Made by a program: the position numbers and the translations under genes. 64,000 bases of DNA, taken from NCBI RefSeq assembly GCF_008801605.1, contig NZ_VZPJ01000012.1:1-64000 (forward strand), read 5' to 3'. Each line of letters opens with the position of its first letter. Within the stretch, counting starts at the first letter, position 1. The notes beneath the pieces are model-generated. The model had not been told where the DNA came from. It saw only the letters and a list, made by a program, of their open reading frames with translations, and ran no database searches. This DNA is from Pseudomonas brassicacearum subsp. brassicacearum. GTDB lineage: Bacteria > Pseudomonadota > Gammaproteobacteria > Pseudomonadales > Pseudomonadaceae. This document shows, piece by piece, positions 9,058 to 15,350 of this stretch.

Positions 9058-10404
9058 TCAGGTCGCATCCGCATGGCTGACCATGCCCTTGATCACCACC
9101 GCCGTGGTCGCCAGGGCCGCCGGGATCACCAGGGCGGTCAGGACTTGTTCGAAGTTCCAGCCCAGGCCCAACAGGGTCGCGCCCATCCAGGCGCCGAGGA
9201 TCGCGCCGAAACGACCGATGCCCAGCATCCACGAGACACCGGTGGCCCTACCCTGGGTCGGGTAGAAACGCGCGGCCAGGGAAGGCATCGCCGATTGCGC
9301 ACCGTTGACGCACATGCCGGCCACCAGCACCAGGGTGGCGAGCAAAGTGATGTTGCCCAGGCTCTGCCCCACTGCGTAGGCAAACAACCCGGCCATCAGG
9401 TAGAAAATGCCGATGACCTTGTGCGGATTGAACCGGTCCATCGCCCAACCCACCCCGACGGCGCTCAACACGCCGCCGAATTGGAACAGCGCACCGATAA
9501 ACGCTGCCTGCTCCATGCTCGCGCCGCTGTCGCGCATCAGGGTCGGCAGCCAACTGGTCAACAGGTAGACGATCACCAGGCCCATGAAATAGGTCAGCCA
9601 CAGCAGCAAGGTGCCAGCGCTGTAGGTGCCAGAGAAGATCACCGCCAGCACGTTGCGGGCTTTCACGGTTTTCTGTTCCGGCACACTGAAACTCGCCGCT
9701 TGGGCCACCGTGTTCGGTTCGATCGGCGCCAGGGTCTTGCGCACCTTGTCGGTGCCGCGATTGCGCACCACCAGATAACGCGCCGACTCTGGCAGCCAGA
9801 ACAGCAACACGACCGCCAGGATCAACGGCAGGATCCCGCCAATCAGCAGCAGGCTGTGCCAACCGAACGCCGGTATCAGCTTGGCGGAGATGAACCCGCC
9901 GCCGGCCATGCCCAGGTTGAAGCCGCAGAACATGCTGGTCACCAACAGGGATTTCTTGCGTTCCGGGGTGTATTCCGAGAGCAAGGTGGTGGCGTTCGGC
10001 ATCCCGGCGCCCAATCCCAGACCGGTCAGGAAACGCAGTACCAGCAATTGATCGACGTTGGTGCTGTAGGCCGACGCCAGGCTGAACGCGCCGAACAGCA
10101 GGACCGCGCCCACCAGTACGACTTTTCGTCCGAAGCGATCAGCCAGCGGCCCTGAACCCAATGCGCCAAACACCATGCCGATCAGCGCGGCGCTCATCAC
10201 CGGGCCAAGGCTGGCGCGATCGATACCCCAGTCCTGGGACAGCGCCGGGGCGATGAAGCCCATGGCCGCTGTATCGAGGCCGTCGAGGAAAACAATCAGG
10301 AAACAAAGAATCACCACCCGCCACTGGTAGCGCGAAATGGGTTGGGCATTGATGAAGGACTGCACATCGAGGCAGTTGCCTACGGAGGTCTGGGGCTGAT
10401 TCAT
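9058..10404 (-). CDS. pcaK: Aromatic acid:H+ symporter PcaK
   Basis: PcaK imports 4-hydroxybenzoate and protocatechuate with protons across the inner membrane and in P. putida also serves chemotaxis. The protein from ATG 10404 has 448 residues, the length I recall for P. putida PcaK. Aromatic-acid-symporter marks are FLDGLDTAAMGFIAPAL in helix 1 and GPLADRFGRK in loop 2-3. It has 12 hydrophobic segments with a longer cytoplasmic loop near residues 215-250. It lies between pcaI and pcaR and has its own upstream PcaR-like site. Confidence 0.93.
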   Translation of the reverse strand: MNQPQTSVGNCLDVQSFINAQPISRYQWRVVILCFLIVFLDGLDTAAMGFIAPALSQDWGIDRASLGPVMSAALIGMVFGALGSGPLADRFGRKVVLVGAVLLFGAFSLASAYSTNVDQLLVLRFLTGLGLGAGMPNATTLLSEYTPERKKSLLVTSMFCGFNLGMAGGGFISAKLIPAFGWHSLLLIGGILPLILAVVLLFWLPESARYLVVRNRGTDKVRKTLAPIEPNTVAQAASFSVPEQKTVKARNVLAVIFSGTYSAGTLLLWLTYFMGLVIVYLLTSWLPTLMRDSGASMEQAAFIGALFQFGGVLSAVGVGWAMDRFNPHKVIGIFYLMAGLFAYAVGQSLGNITLLATLVLVAGMCVNGAQSAMPSLAARFYPTQGRATGVSWMLGIGRFGAILGAWMGATLLGLGWNFEQVLTALVIPAALATTAVVIKGMVSHADAT

Positions 10405-10526
10405 TTTATTTTTATTCCACGCGATAAACGCAGGCGAACGATCAGGGACCGGCGAAACACGCCGGATGACGCTGCGCGACATTAATGAGGGCAGGCAAAT
10501 ACCGTCAATTCATCGCCGCCGACTGT

Positions 10527-10541
10527 GTGCGTTTATCGAAC
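10527..10541 (-). promoter_or_regulatory. PcaR-like operator upstream of pcaK
   Basis: GTGCGTTTATCGAAC differs at one base from the reverse complement of the P. putida PcaR operator as I remember it (GTGCGATTATCGAAC). It lies just past the pcaR stop and about 125 nt upstream of the pcaK ATG. This would let PcaR control pcaK separately from its own gene. Confidence 0.65.
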
Positions 10542-10544
10542 AGC

Positions 10545-11387
10545 TTAAGTGAACAGCTGCGCGCTCAAGTCGCGGCTGGCCCCCAGCAGGCCTGGCAGGA
10601 AACGCTGTTCCAGCTCATTGCGGCTGACCCGCCCGGCATGGGTACTGACGTTGAGCGCGGCCACCACTTGACCGGAAGCGTCATACACCGGCACGGCAAT
10701 CGAACGCAGGCCCTGTTCCAGTTCCTGGTCGACGATACACCAGCCCTGCTGCCGCACCTGTTGCAGGCATTCAAGCAACGCCTCGGGGGTGTGCAAGGTG
10801 CGGCTGGTCTTGGCTTGCAGGTCGGCATGGTCCAGGTAGTCGCGCAACGAAGCATCATCCAGGGCCGCCAGGAGAATCCTGCCCATCGAAGTGCAATAGG
10901 CTGGCAGACGCCCTCCGACCGACAGATCGACCGAAATCAGGCGCTGGGTGGTGGCTGATCGAGCGATATAGAGGATGTCGTCGCCTTCGAGCGTCGCCAT
11001 GTTGCAGGCTTCGTGCAGTTGCTCGCTCATGCGGTCCAGGTACGGCTGGGCAGAAACGGCCAGGGGTGTCGAGGACAGATAGGCGTGCCCCAGGGTCAGC
11101 ACTTTGGGCAGCAGCGAATAAGTGCGCCCGTCCGTGGTGGCGTAGCCAAGCTTGATCAAGGTATGCAGGCAACGTCTGACGGCGGCGCGAGGGATTTCCG
11201 TGCGATGGCTGATCTGGGCGATGGTCAGGTGCCGCTTGCGTTCCTGGAAGGCCTGGACCACGGCCAATCCGCGGGCCAGGGACGTCATGAAATCTGGATC
11301 GCCAGTCAGGGCCTGGATCCGCTTGGCCGGCGAGGCGACGATCGGTGGCGCGACTGAAGTGAAAGCATTGCGCAATTGGTCGTTCAT
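10545..11387 (-). CDS. pcaR: Beta-ketoadipate-responsive IclR-family regulator
   Basis: PcaR is the IclR-type activator of pca genes and answers to beta-ketoadipate in P. putida. The 280-residue protein begins at ATG 11387 (MNDQLRNAF). A winged helix-turn-helix spans about 33-95 (LARGLAVVQAF, ISHRTEIPRAAVRRCLHTL) and an IclR effector domain follows to the end, with SMGRILLA and VDQELEQGLRSIAVPVYD as family blocks. It is the farthest upstream pca gene, 140 nt before pcaK. PcaR-like palindromes before it suggest autoregulation. Confidence 0.94.
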   Translation of the reverse strand: MNDQLRNAFTSVAPPIVASPAKRIQALTGDPDFMTSLARGLAVVQAFQERKRHLTIAQISHRTEIPRAAVRRCLHTLIKLGYATTDGRTYSLLPKVLTLGHAYLSSTPLAVSAQPYLDRMSEQLHEACNMATLEGDDILYIARSATTQRLISVDLSVGGRLPAYCTSMGRILLAALDDASLRDYLDHADLQAKTSRTLHTPEALLECLQQVRQQGWCIVDQELEQGLRSIAVPVYDASGQVVAALNVSTHAGRVSRNELEQRFLPGLLGASRDLSAQLFT

Positions 11388-11463
11388 GTCTGGTCTTCCC
11401 CGGGAATGACGGCTATTACAAGCGGCTGTCCGACGGACAGACAAGGGTCGGACCGCCAACAGC

Positions 11464-11495
11464 GTTCGATTATCGAACCGGCAACCGATAATCGC
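11464..11495 (-). promoter_or_regulatory. Two PcaR-like operators upstream of pcaR
   Basis: A perfect palindrome GTTCGATTATCGAAC is at 11464-11478 and CCGATAATCGC is at 11485-11495; the centres are about 19-20 nt apart, the same pair type and spacing seen before pcaI. They lie about 77 nt upstream of the pcaR ATG. The order of the two site types relative to the gene is the reverse of that at pcaI. Confidence 0.7.
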
Positions 11496-11906
11496 AATCC
11501 TGCCCGGTGTCATGAGTTCGCCAGCCGTCGAACGCTCGATAACAAGTTGAGCGAGAGCAACAAGCGATTTGACGTGAGGGCGTGGGCGATATTGAACTTG
11601 TCGCCTTGAATGGCATCAGGACATCGGCACTAGCAAGCATCTTCTGAAACCTGATTGACACAAGTTTGCACATACAAACATCGTTTCACACAACAACAGG
11701 CCCCTTTAAATATTTCCCGATAGTGTTATTCAGCTGGACCGCTATAATGCAATTCAGCGACGGTACGGCCAATCGACCGCTCCCGTACGCAGGCACCTTG
11801 GTTAATACCCTGGCGCCCGAAGCACCTTTAGGGTCGCTTCCCCTGTATTGGCAACAACACGAAGCCCTGATGCTACGTCAGCTGTCAGCTCTGGTGCCGT
11901 GGCCGT

Positions 11907-11924
11907 CTGCATGTCTACATGCAG
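11907..11924. promoter_or_regulatory. Perfect 18-bp palindrome
   Basis: CTGCATGT-CT-ACATGCAG has two perfect 8-bp arms around a 2-nt centre, too small for a good RNA loop, so a dimeric protein site is likelier. It lies 41 nt upstream of the GTG at 11966. The CTG-N12-CAG spacing does not fit LexA (CTG-N10-CAG). I do not know which protein would bind. Confidence 0.4.
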
Positions 11925-11965
11925 TGCGTATCACCAGATTCAATTTCAATTAATTAGGTACAACT

Positions 11966-12166
11966 GTGACGAAAGACGAACTGCGCGCGGAACTTGAGCG
12001 CCAGGAACAACGTTACAAGGAAGTTTACGGCGGGGAAATCACCACCTACGCCGCGCAGCCTGAACCGGAACGCAAACCCTGGCGTAAGCGCGCCACCGTT
12101 CAGGACCAGGCCTTCACCCAGGAACTCCAGAAAATGGAAAAAGAACTCAAAGCCGAAGAGCAGTGA
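11966..12166 (+). CDS. Small charged conserved protein, unknown function
   Basis: A 66-residue protein starting at GTG, very rich in Glu, Lys and Arg and predicted mostly helical (ELRAELERQEQRYKEVYGGE at the start, ELQKMEKELKAEEQ at the end). It has no membrane segment, no cysteine and no motif I recognise. The ribosome binding site is weak (TTAGGT). It looks like a real small cytoplasmic protein because codon use matches its neighbours. The next gene, pitA, is 366 nt away, so they are unlikely to be one unit. Confidence 0.65.
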   Translation: MTKDELRAELERQEQRYKEVYGGEITTYAAQPEPERKPWRKRATVQDQAFTQELQKMEKELKAEEQ

Positions 12167-12532
12167 CGCTCAGGGCCTGATGTTCTTGTGAGGAGGTCTC
12201 CGGCCACTACCCAGGCCGGAAACCACAGCGCACGCCCGCCATGAGCGGGCCGCCATCCGCTCCCGTCCGACGGCCGGGGAAGGCTCATGGCCGACCTTCA
12301 TTTCAGATATTTCATACAACCGCTCGAAGTGCTCTACAGCGGGCGGCGATCAGGTTCCGGGACGCTTTGCGCCCCTGAATCAAAGGGTTACGCGCCCCAC
12401 GGAAAACCTCGCGCCAGAGGCATTCCTGCAAATTATTTCGTTGAAGAATGTTGCCGACGAGCAGGCAATGCATCGATTGCCATGGTTTTCTGGCATAATC
12501 GCGCCCCCTTATGACCGGGTCAGAAAACCTTC
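12167..12532 (+). other. Intergenic region upstream of pitA
   Basis: These 366 nt contain GC-rich hairpins, the clearest being GCCCGC-CATGA-GCGGGC at 12234-12250, and a possible -10 CATAAT at 12494-12499 about 35 nt before the pitA start. I see no Pho box (CTGTCAT repeats) and no recognisable riboswitch or gene. Confidence 0.4.
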
Positions 12533-14008
12533 ATGATCGATTTATTCAGCGGACTGGATGCTTGGGTGCTTGTGAGCCTCTTGCTCGCCCTGGCTTTTGT
12601 CCTCGCCTTCGAGTTCATCAACGGCTTTCATGACACCGCTAACGCGGTTGCCACTGTTATCTACACCAAAGCCATGCCGCCTCATCTGGCGGTGTTCTTT
12701 TCCGGTGTGTTCAATTTCCTCGGTGTGCTGCTGGGCGGTGTGGGGGTGGCGTACGCCATCGTTCACTTGCTGCCCGTAGAGCTGCTGATCAATGTGAACA
12801 CCGGACATGGACTGGCCATGGTGTTTTCGCTGCTCGCAGCGGCCATTACCTGGAACCTGGGCACCTGGTACTTCGGTATCCCGGCGTCCAGTTCCCACAC
12901 GTTGATCGGCTCGATCCTCGGCGTGGGCCTGGCCAACGCGTTGATCAACGATATCCCGTTGGCCGACGGAGTGAACTGGCAGAAGGCGATCGATATCGGC
13001 GCCTCCCTGGTGTTCTCGCCCATGGCCGGTTTCCTGATCGCTGCCCTGGTGCTGATCGGCCTGAAATGGTGGCGTCCGCTGTCGAAGATGCACAAGACAC
13101 CGGAACAGCGCCGCCAGATCGACGACAAGAAGCACCCGCCGTTCTGGAACCGCCTGGTACTGGTGATCTCGGCCATGGCCGTCAGTTTTGTCCACGGCTC
13201 CAACGATGGCCAGAAAGGCATCGGCCTGATCATGCTGGTACTGATCGGTATCGTGCCTTCGCAGTTCGTACTCGACCTGAGCAGCACCACGTATCAGATC
13301 GAGCGGACCCGCGACGCGACCCTGCACCTGAGCCAGTTCTACCAGCGCAACAGCGAATCCCTGGGTGAATTCCTGGCACTGGGCAAGAGCGTGGAAGGCG
13401 ATCTGCCGGAAAAATTCCGGTGCAACCCGCAGCAGACCGAACCCACCATCGATGCCCTGCTCAACACCCTCAAGGGCGTCGCCGATTACCATTCGCTGCC
13501 GTCGGAAAGCCGTATCGAAGTGCGTCGCTACCTGCTCTGCCTGGACGACACGGCGAAGAAGGTCGGCAAGCTGCCAGGCCTGGCCGCCCGTGAGAAAGAC
13601 GACCTGAACAAGCTGCGCAAGGACCTGACCGGCACCACCGAGTACGCCCCGTTCTGGGTGATCCTGGCGGTCGCCCTGGCACTGGGCCTGGGCACCATGG
13701 TCGGCTGGAAGCGTGTGGTACTGACCATCGGCGAGAAGATCGGCAAGCAAGGCATGACCTACGCCCAGGGCATGTCGGCGCAGATCACCACCGCGTGCAT
13801 GATCGGCATGGCGAACATCTTCAGCCTGCCGGTTTCCACCACCCACGTACTGTCCTCGGGCGTGGCCGGTACCATGGTCGCGAACAAGAGCGGCCTGCAA
13901 GGTGGCACCGTGCGCAACATCCTGCTGGCCTGGGTGCTGACCCTGCCAGCCACGGTGGCGCTGTCGGCCGGGCTGTTCTGGCTGGCGTCCAAGGCTCTGG
14001 GTAGCTGA
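12533..14008 (+). CDS. pitA: Low-affinity inorganic phosphate transporter, PiT family
   Basis: A 491-residue inner-membrane symporter that takes up phosphate, probably as a metal-phosphate complex with H+. The two PiT repeats are clear: GFHDTANAVAT at 31-41 and HGSNDGQKG at 221-229, with SSSHTLIG and PVSTTHVLSSG in the matching later helices. A hydrophilic central loop runs from about 180 to 380. The missing Pho box fits constitutive low-affinity uptake. A strong terminator follows 12 nt after the stop, so it is monocistronic. Confidence 0.92.
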   Translation: MIDLFSGLDAWVLVSLLLALAFVLAFEFINGFHDTANAVATVIYTKAMPPHLAVFFSGVFNFLGVLLGGVGVAYAIVHLLPVELLINVNTGHGLAMVFSLLAAAITWNLGTWYFGIPASSSHTLIGSILGVGLANALINDIPLADGVNWQKAIDIGASLVFSPMAGFLIAALVLIGLKWWRPLSKMHKTPEQRRQIDDKKHPPFWNRLVLVISAMAVSFVHGSNDGQKGIGLIMLVLIGIVPSQFVLDLSSTTYQIERTRDATLHLSQFYQRNSESLGEFLALGKSVEGDLPEKFRCNPQQTEPTIDALLNTLKGVADYHSLPSESRIEVRRYLLCLDDTAKKVGKLPGLAAREKDDLNKLRKDLTGTTEYAPFWVILAVALALGLGTMVGWKRVVLTIGEKIGKQGMTYAQGMSAQITTACMIGMANIFSLPVSTTHVLSSGVAGTMVANKSGLQGGTVRNILLAWVLTLPATVALSAGLFWLASKALGS

Positions 14009-14020
14009 TTCCAGCGACTC

Positions 14021-14058
14021 AAAAAAAGGTGCGATCCTTGCGGTTCGCACCTTTTTTT
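14021..14058 (+). terminator. Rho-independent terminator after pitA
   Basis: AGGTGCGA pairs with TCGCACCT around a 10-nt loop, flanked by an A-run before and a seven-T run after. The symmetry lets it work in both directions. Confidence 0.93.
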
Positions 14059-14077
14059 ATGCCCTGACGTCAGACAC

Positions 14078-14169
14078 CTGTGGGAGCGGGCTTGCTCACG
14101 ATGGCGGTGGGTCAGTCAACACATGTATCTACAGACATACCACTATCGCGAGCAAGCTCGCTCCCACAG
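14078..14169. repeat. REP inverted pair
   Basis: Two facing REP cores (GTGGGAGCGGGCTTGCTC and GAGCAAGCTCGCTCCCAC) lie between the pitA terminator and the terminator of the small gene on the other strand. Confidence 0.9.
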
Positions 14170-14201
14170 TTGATTGGGTATCTGGCTGGAGAATCACGAA
14201 C

Positions 14202-14231
14202 AAAAAAAAGGGCGACCGAAGTCGCCCAAAA
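14202..14231 (-). terminator. Rho-independent terminator of the 38-residue gene
   Basis: Read on the minus strand, GGGCGAC-TTCG-GTCGCCC is followed by eight T. The UUCG tetraloop makes it strong. It lies 31 nt past the stop of the small membrane-protein gene and is good evidence that the gene is transcribed. Confidence 0.93.
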
Positions 14232-14262
14232 TGCCTTGCGTGCTCGTTGTAGCCGGAAAGAC

Positions 14263-14379
14263 CTACGGTTTTTTCCGCTTGTGCGCGTCTTTCCAGATGA
14301 ATAATCCAAAGCCTGCGAAAAACACGACCATGAGGCCGACCGTCAACACCCCGGCAAACACCACATTATCGAAAAACAT
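14263..14379 (-). CDS. ccoM: 38-residue single-helix membrane protein, probable cbb3 oxidase subunit CcoM
   Basis: The protein starts MFFDNVVFAGVLTVGLM, continues as one hydrophobic helix to about residue 29 and ends in the basic tail KDAHKRKKP. AGGAGG lies 7 nt before the ATG and a strong terminator follows, so it is a genuine gene although very short. Size, topology and the first residues match what I remember of CcoM, the small subunit of the cbb3 cytochrome c oxidase described in P. stutzeri, which stabilises the complex. The ccoNOQP genes are not in the window. Two ANR/FNR-like boxes upstream fit low-oxygen control. The name is from memory and needs an alignment. Confidence 0.72.
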   Translation of the reverse strand: MFFDNVVFAGVLTVGLMVVFFAGFGLFIWKDAHKRKKP

Positions 14380-14445
14380 GACTGGCCTCCTGGTCTTGCC
14401 CCTGTTGCGATGGGTTCAAGTTAACCAATCAGGCCTGGATGAAAA

Positions 14446-14459
14446 TTGACCGGGGTCAA
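14446..14459 (-). promoter_or_regulatory. ANR/FNR-like box upstream of the 38-residue gene
   Basis: TTGAC-CGGG-GTCAA is a perfect inverted repeat close to the FNR/ANR consensus TTGAT-N4-ATCAA. On the minus strand a TAACTT hexamer at 14418-14423 stands where a -10 box would be if this site were centred near -41.5. The gene starts 67 nt downstream. Confidence 0.55.
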
Positions 14460-14495
14460 TAACGCCCGCAACGGGGCGAAAAGGTGGGGAAATAA

Positions 14496-14509
14496 CTGAT
14501 CTGCATCAA
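14496..14509 (-). promoter_or_regulatory. Second ANR/FNR-like box
   Basis: Read on the minus strand, TTGAT-GCAG-ATCAG has nine of ten consensus bases of the ANR/FNR box. It lies 50 nt upstream of the first box, between the two small genes. Confidence 0.5.
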
Positions 14510-14523
14510 TGGATCGAGGGGGT

Positions 14524-14685
14524 TCAGCGCTTTTTCGGTTTGTTTTTCGACTTTTTCTTGGGCTTGCCCAACGGCATGGCCTGCTCGAAAGCCTGGCGGA
14601 CTTCATTGAGGCGTTTTTCGTTGAGGTCGTGAACGCGCTTGGCGCGCTCGGCACTGAGGTCGATCAGCTTGTCGTCTTGGCTCAT
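14524..14685 (-). CDS. 53-residue lysine-rich protein, unknown function
   Basis: The ATG at 14685 opens a frame that begins MSQDDKLIDLSAERAKR and ends in a run of basic residues (GKPKKKSKNKPKKR). It should form a helix followed by a disordered basic tail, which suggests nucleic-acid or ribosome contact; that is inference. No strong ribosome binding site is visible. It lies between a 113-residue gene and the 38-residue gene on the same strand. Composition and codon use look coding. Confidence 0.6.
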   Translation of the reverse strand: MSQDDKLIDLSAERAKRVHDLNEKRLNEVRQAFEQAMPLGKPKKKSKNKPKKR

Positions 14686-14779
14686 GGCGTGTGGGCATCG
14701 TGCAGTGAATTGCGGATGCGCCCATGATGCGGGCTGTTGGCGGAGTTGACCAGCCTGCGTACGTCGGCAAACACCTGGA

Positions 14780-15121
14780 TCAGATCTGGATATCGACCCA
14801 CAAGCCCTGGCGCGACTCTTCGTCTATCAGCGGCACCACCGGCACGGTGTTGTCGGCGTTGAGTTCGGTCCCCGGTACGGCCAGATGCTCTTCAGGGTCT
14901 TCATTGGCCTCGCGGTGGCGCTTGTCGCGCTCCTGCCGGCGACGCTGTTCCTCGCGCAACAGCAGCGCGGCCTCTTCCGGGTCGCGGTTTTGCAGGTCGA
15001 TGGTGCTTTCGTTGGAGCTTGGCTGCACCGGGACCACGGGCGGTATGTCCGGTCGCTGGCGAACCGGATCCTGTTGAGCGGTGATGGGTACGGCGCTCAA
15101 AGGGAGCATGGGTGGCAACAT
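14780..15121 (-). CDS. Proline- and charge-rich hypothetical protein
   Basis: A 113-residue protein with a Pro/Val-rich first third (MLPPMLPLSAVPITAQQDPV), a highly charged helical middle (EEAALLLREEQRRRQERDKR) and an acidic end. GGAG precedes the ATG. I recognise no domain. The N-terminus lacks a classical signal peptide. It is divergent from rapA, with 229 nt between the starts. Probably a Pseudomonas-specific conserved protein. Confidence 0.6.
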   Translation of the reverse strand: MLPPMLPLSAVPITAQQDPVRQRPDIPPVVPVQPSSNESTIDLQNRDPEEAALLLREEQRRRQERDKRHREANEDPEEHLAVPGTELNADNTVPVVPLIDEESRQGLWVDIQI

Positions 15122-15350
15122 AAAGGTCTCCTGTCTTCAGGTTGTCGGCTGGGAAAGTGGCAGCTTGAACCGCCGGTCTGAAACTTGTGACCCAGTTGGC
15201 ATTGCAGCGATCCCCAGGGCCGAGCTTGTTTGATCGCTGGGCAAGCTTAAGTTCCGTGCCGTCAGTAACTAATCAGCGTACGTAAATCCTTTGGTCTGAG
15301 GGATCCTTCCGTTAAGATAACCGGCTTTTTCAAGGCGGGAGTCAGGCAGC

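Larger units (their letters stand above)
11388..11965. other. Long intergenic region between pcaR and a small gene
   Basis: These 578 nt hold the divergent promoters. The pcaR side has the PcaR-like sites. On the plus side TATAAT at 11743-11748 is a plausible -10 box, without a convincing -35. Just downstream, ACGGTACGG and CCGTACGC can pair (about 11759-11792), and a perfect palindrome follows at 11907-11924. If this -10 is used, the gene at 11966 has a leader of about 210 nt. A 68-codon frame (11747-11953, MQFSDGTANR) lies inside it, but I cannot show that it is translated. Confidence 0.45.

Noticed and set aside
11907..11924. LexA box
   Set aside because: The palindrome has CTG and CAG ends but a spacing of 12 instead of 10, and the adjacent gene has no link to DNA repair that I know.
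12287..12514. 75-codon frame upstream of pitA
   Set aside because: No ribosome binding site, unusual composition, and it ends in the likely pitA promoter.
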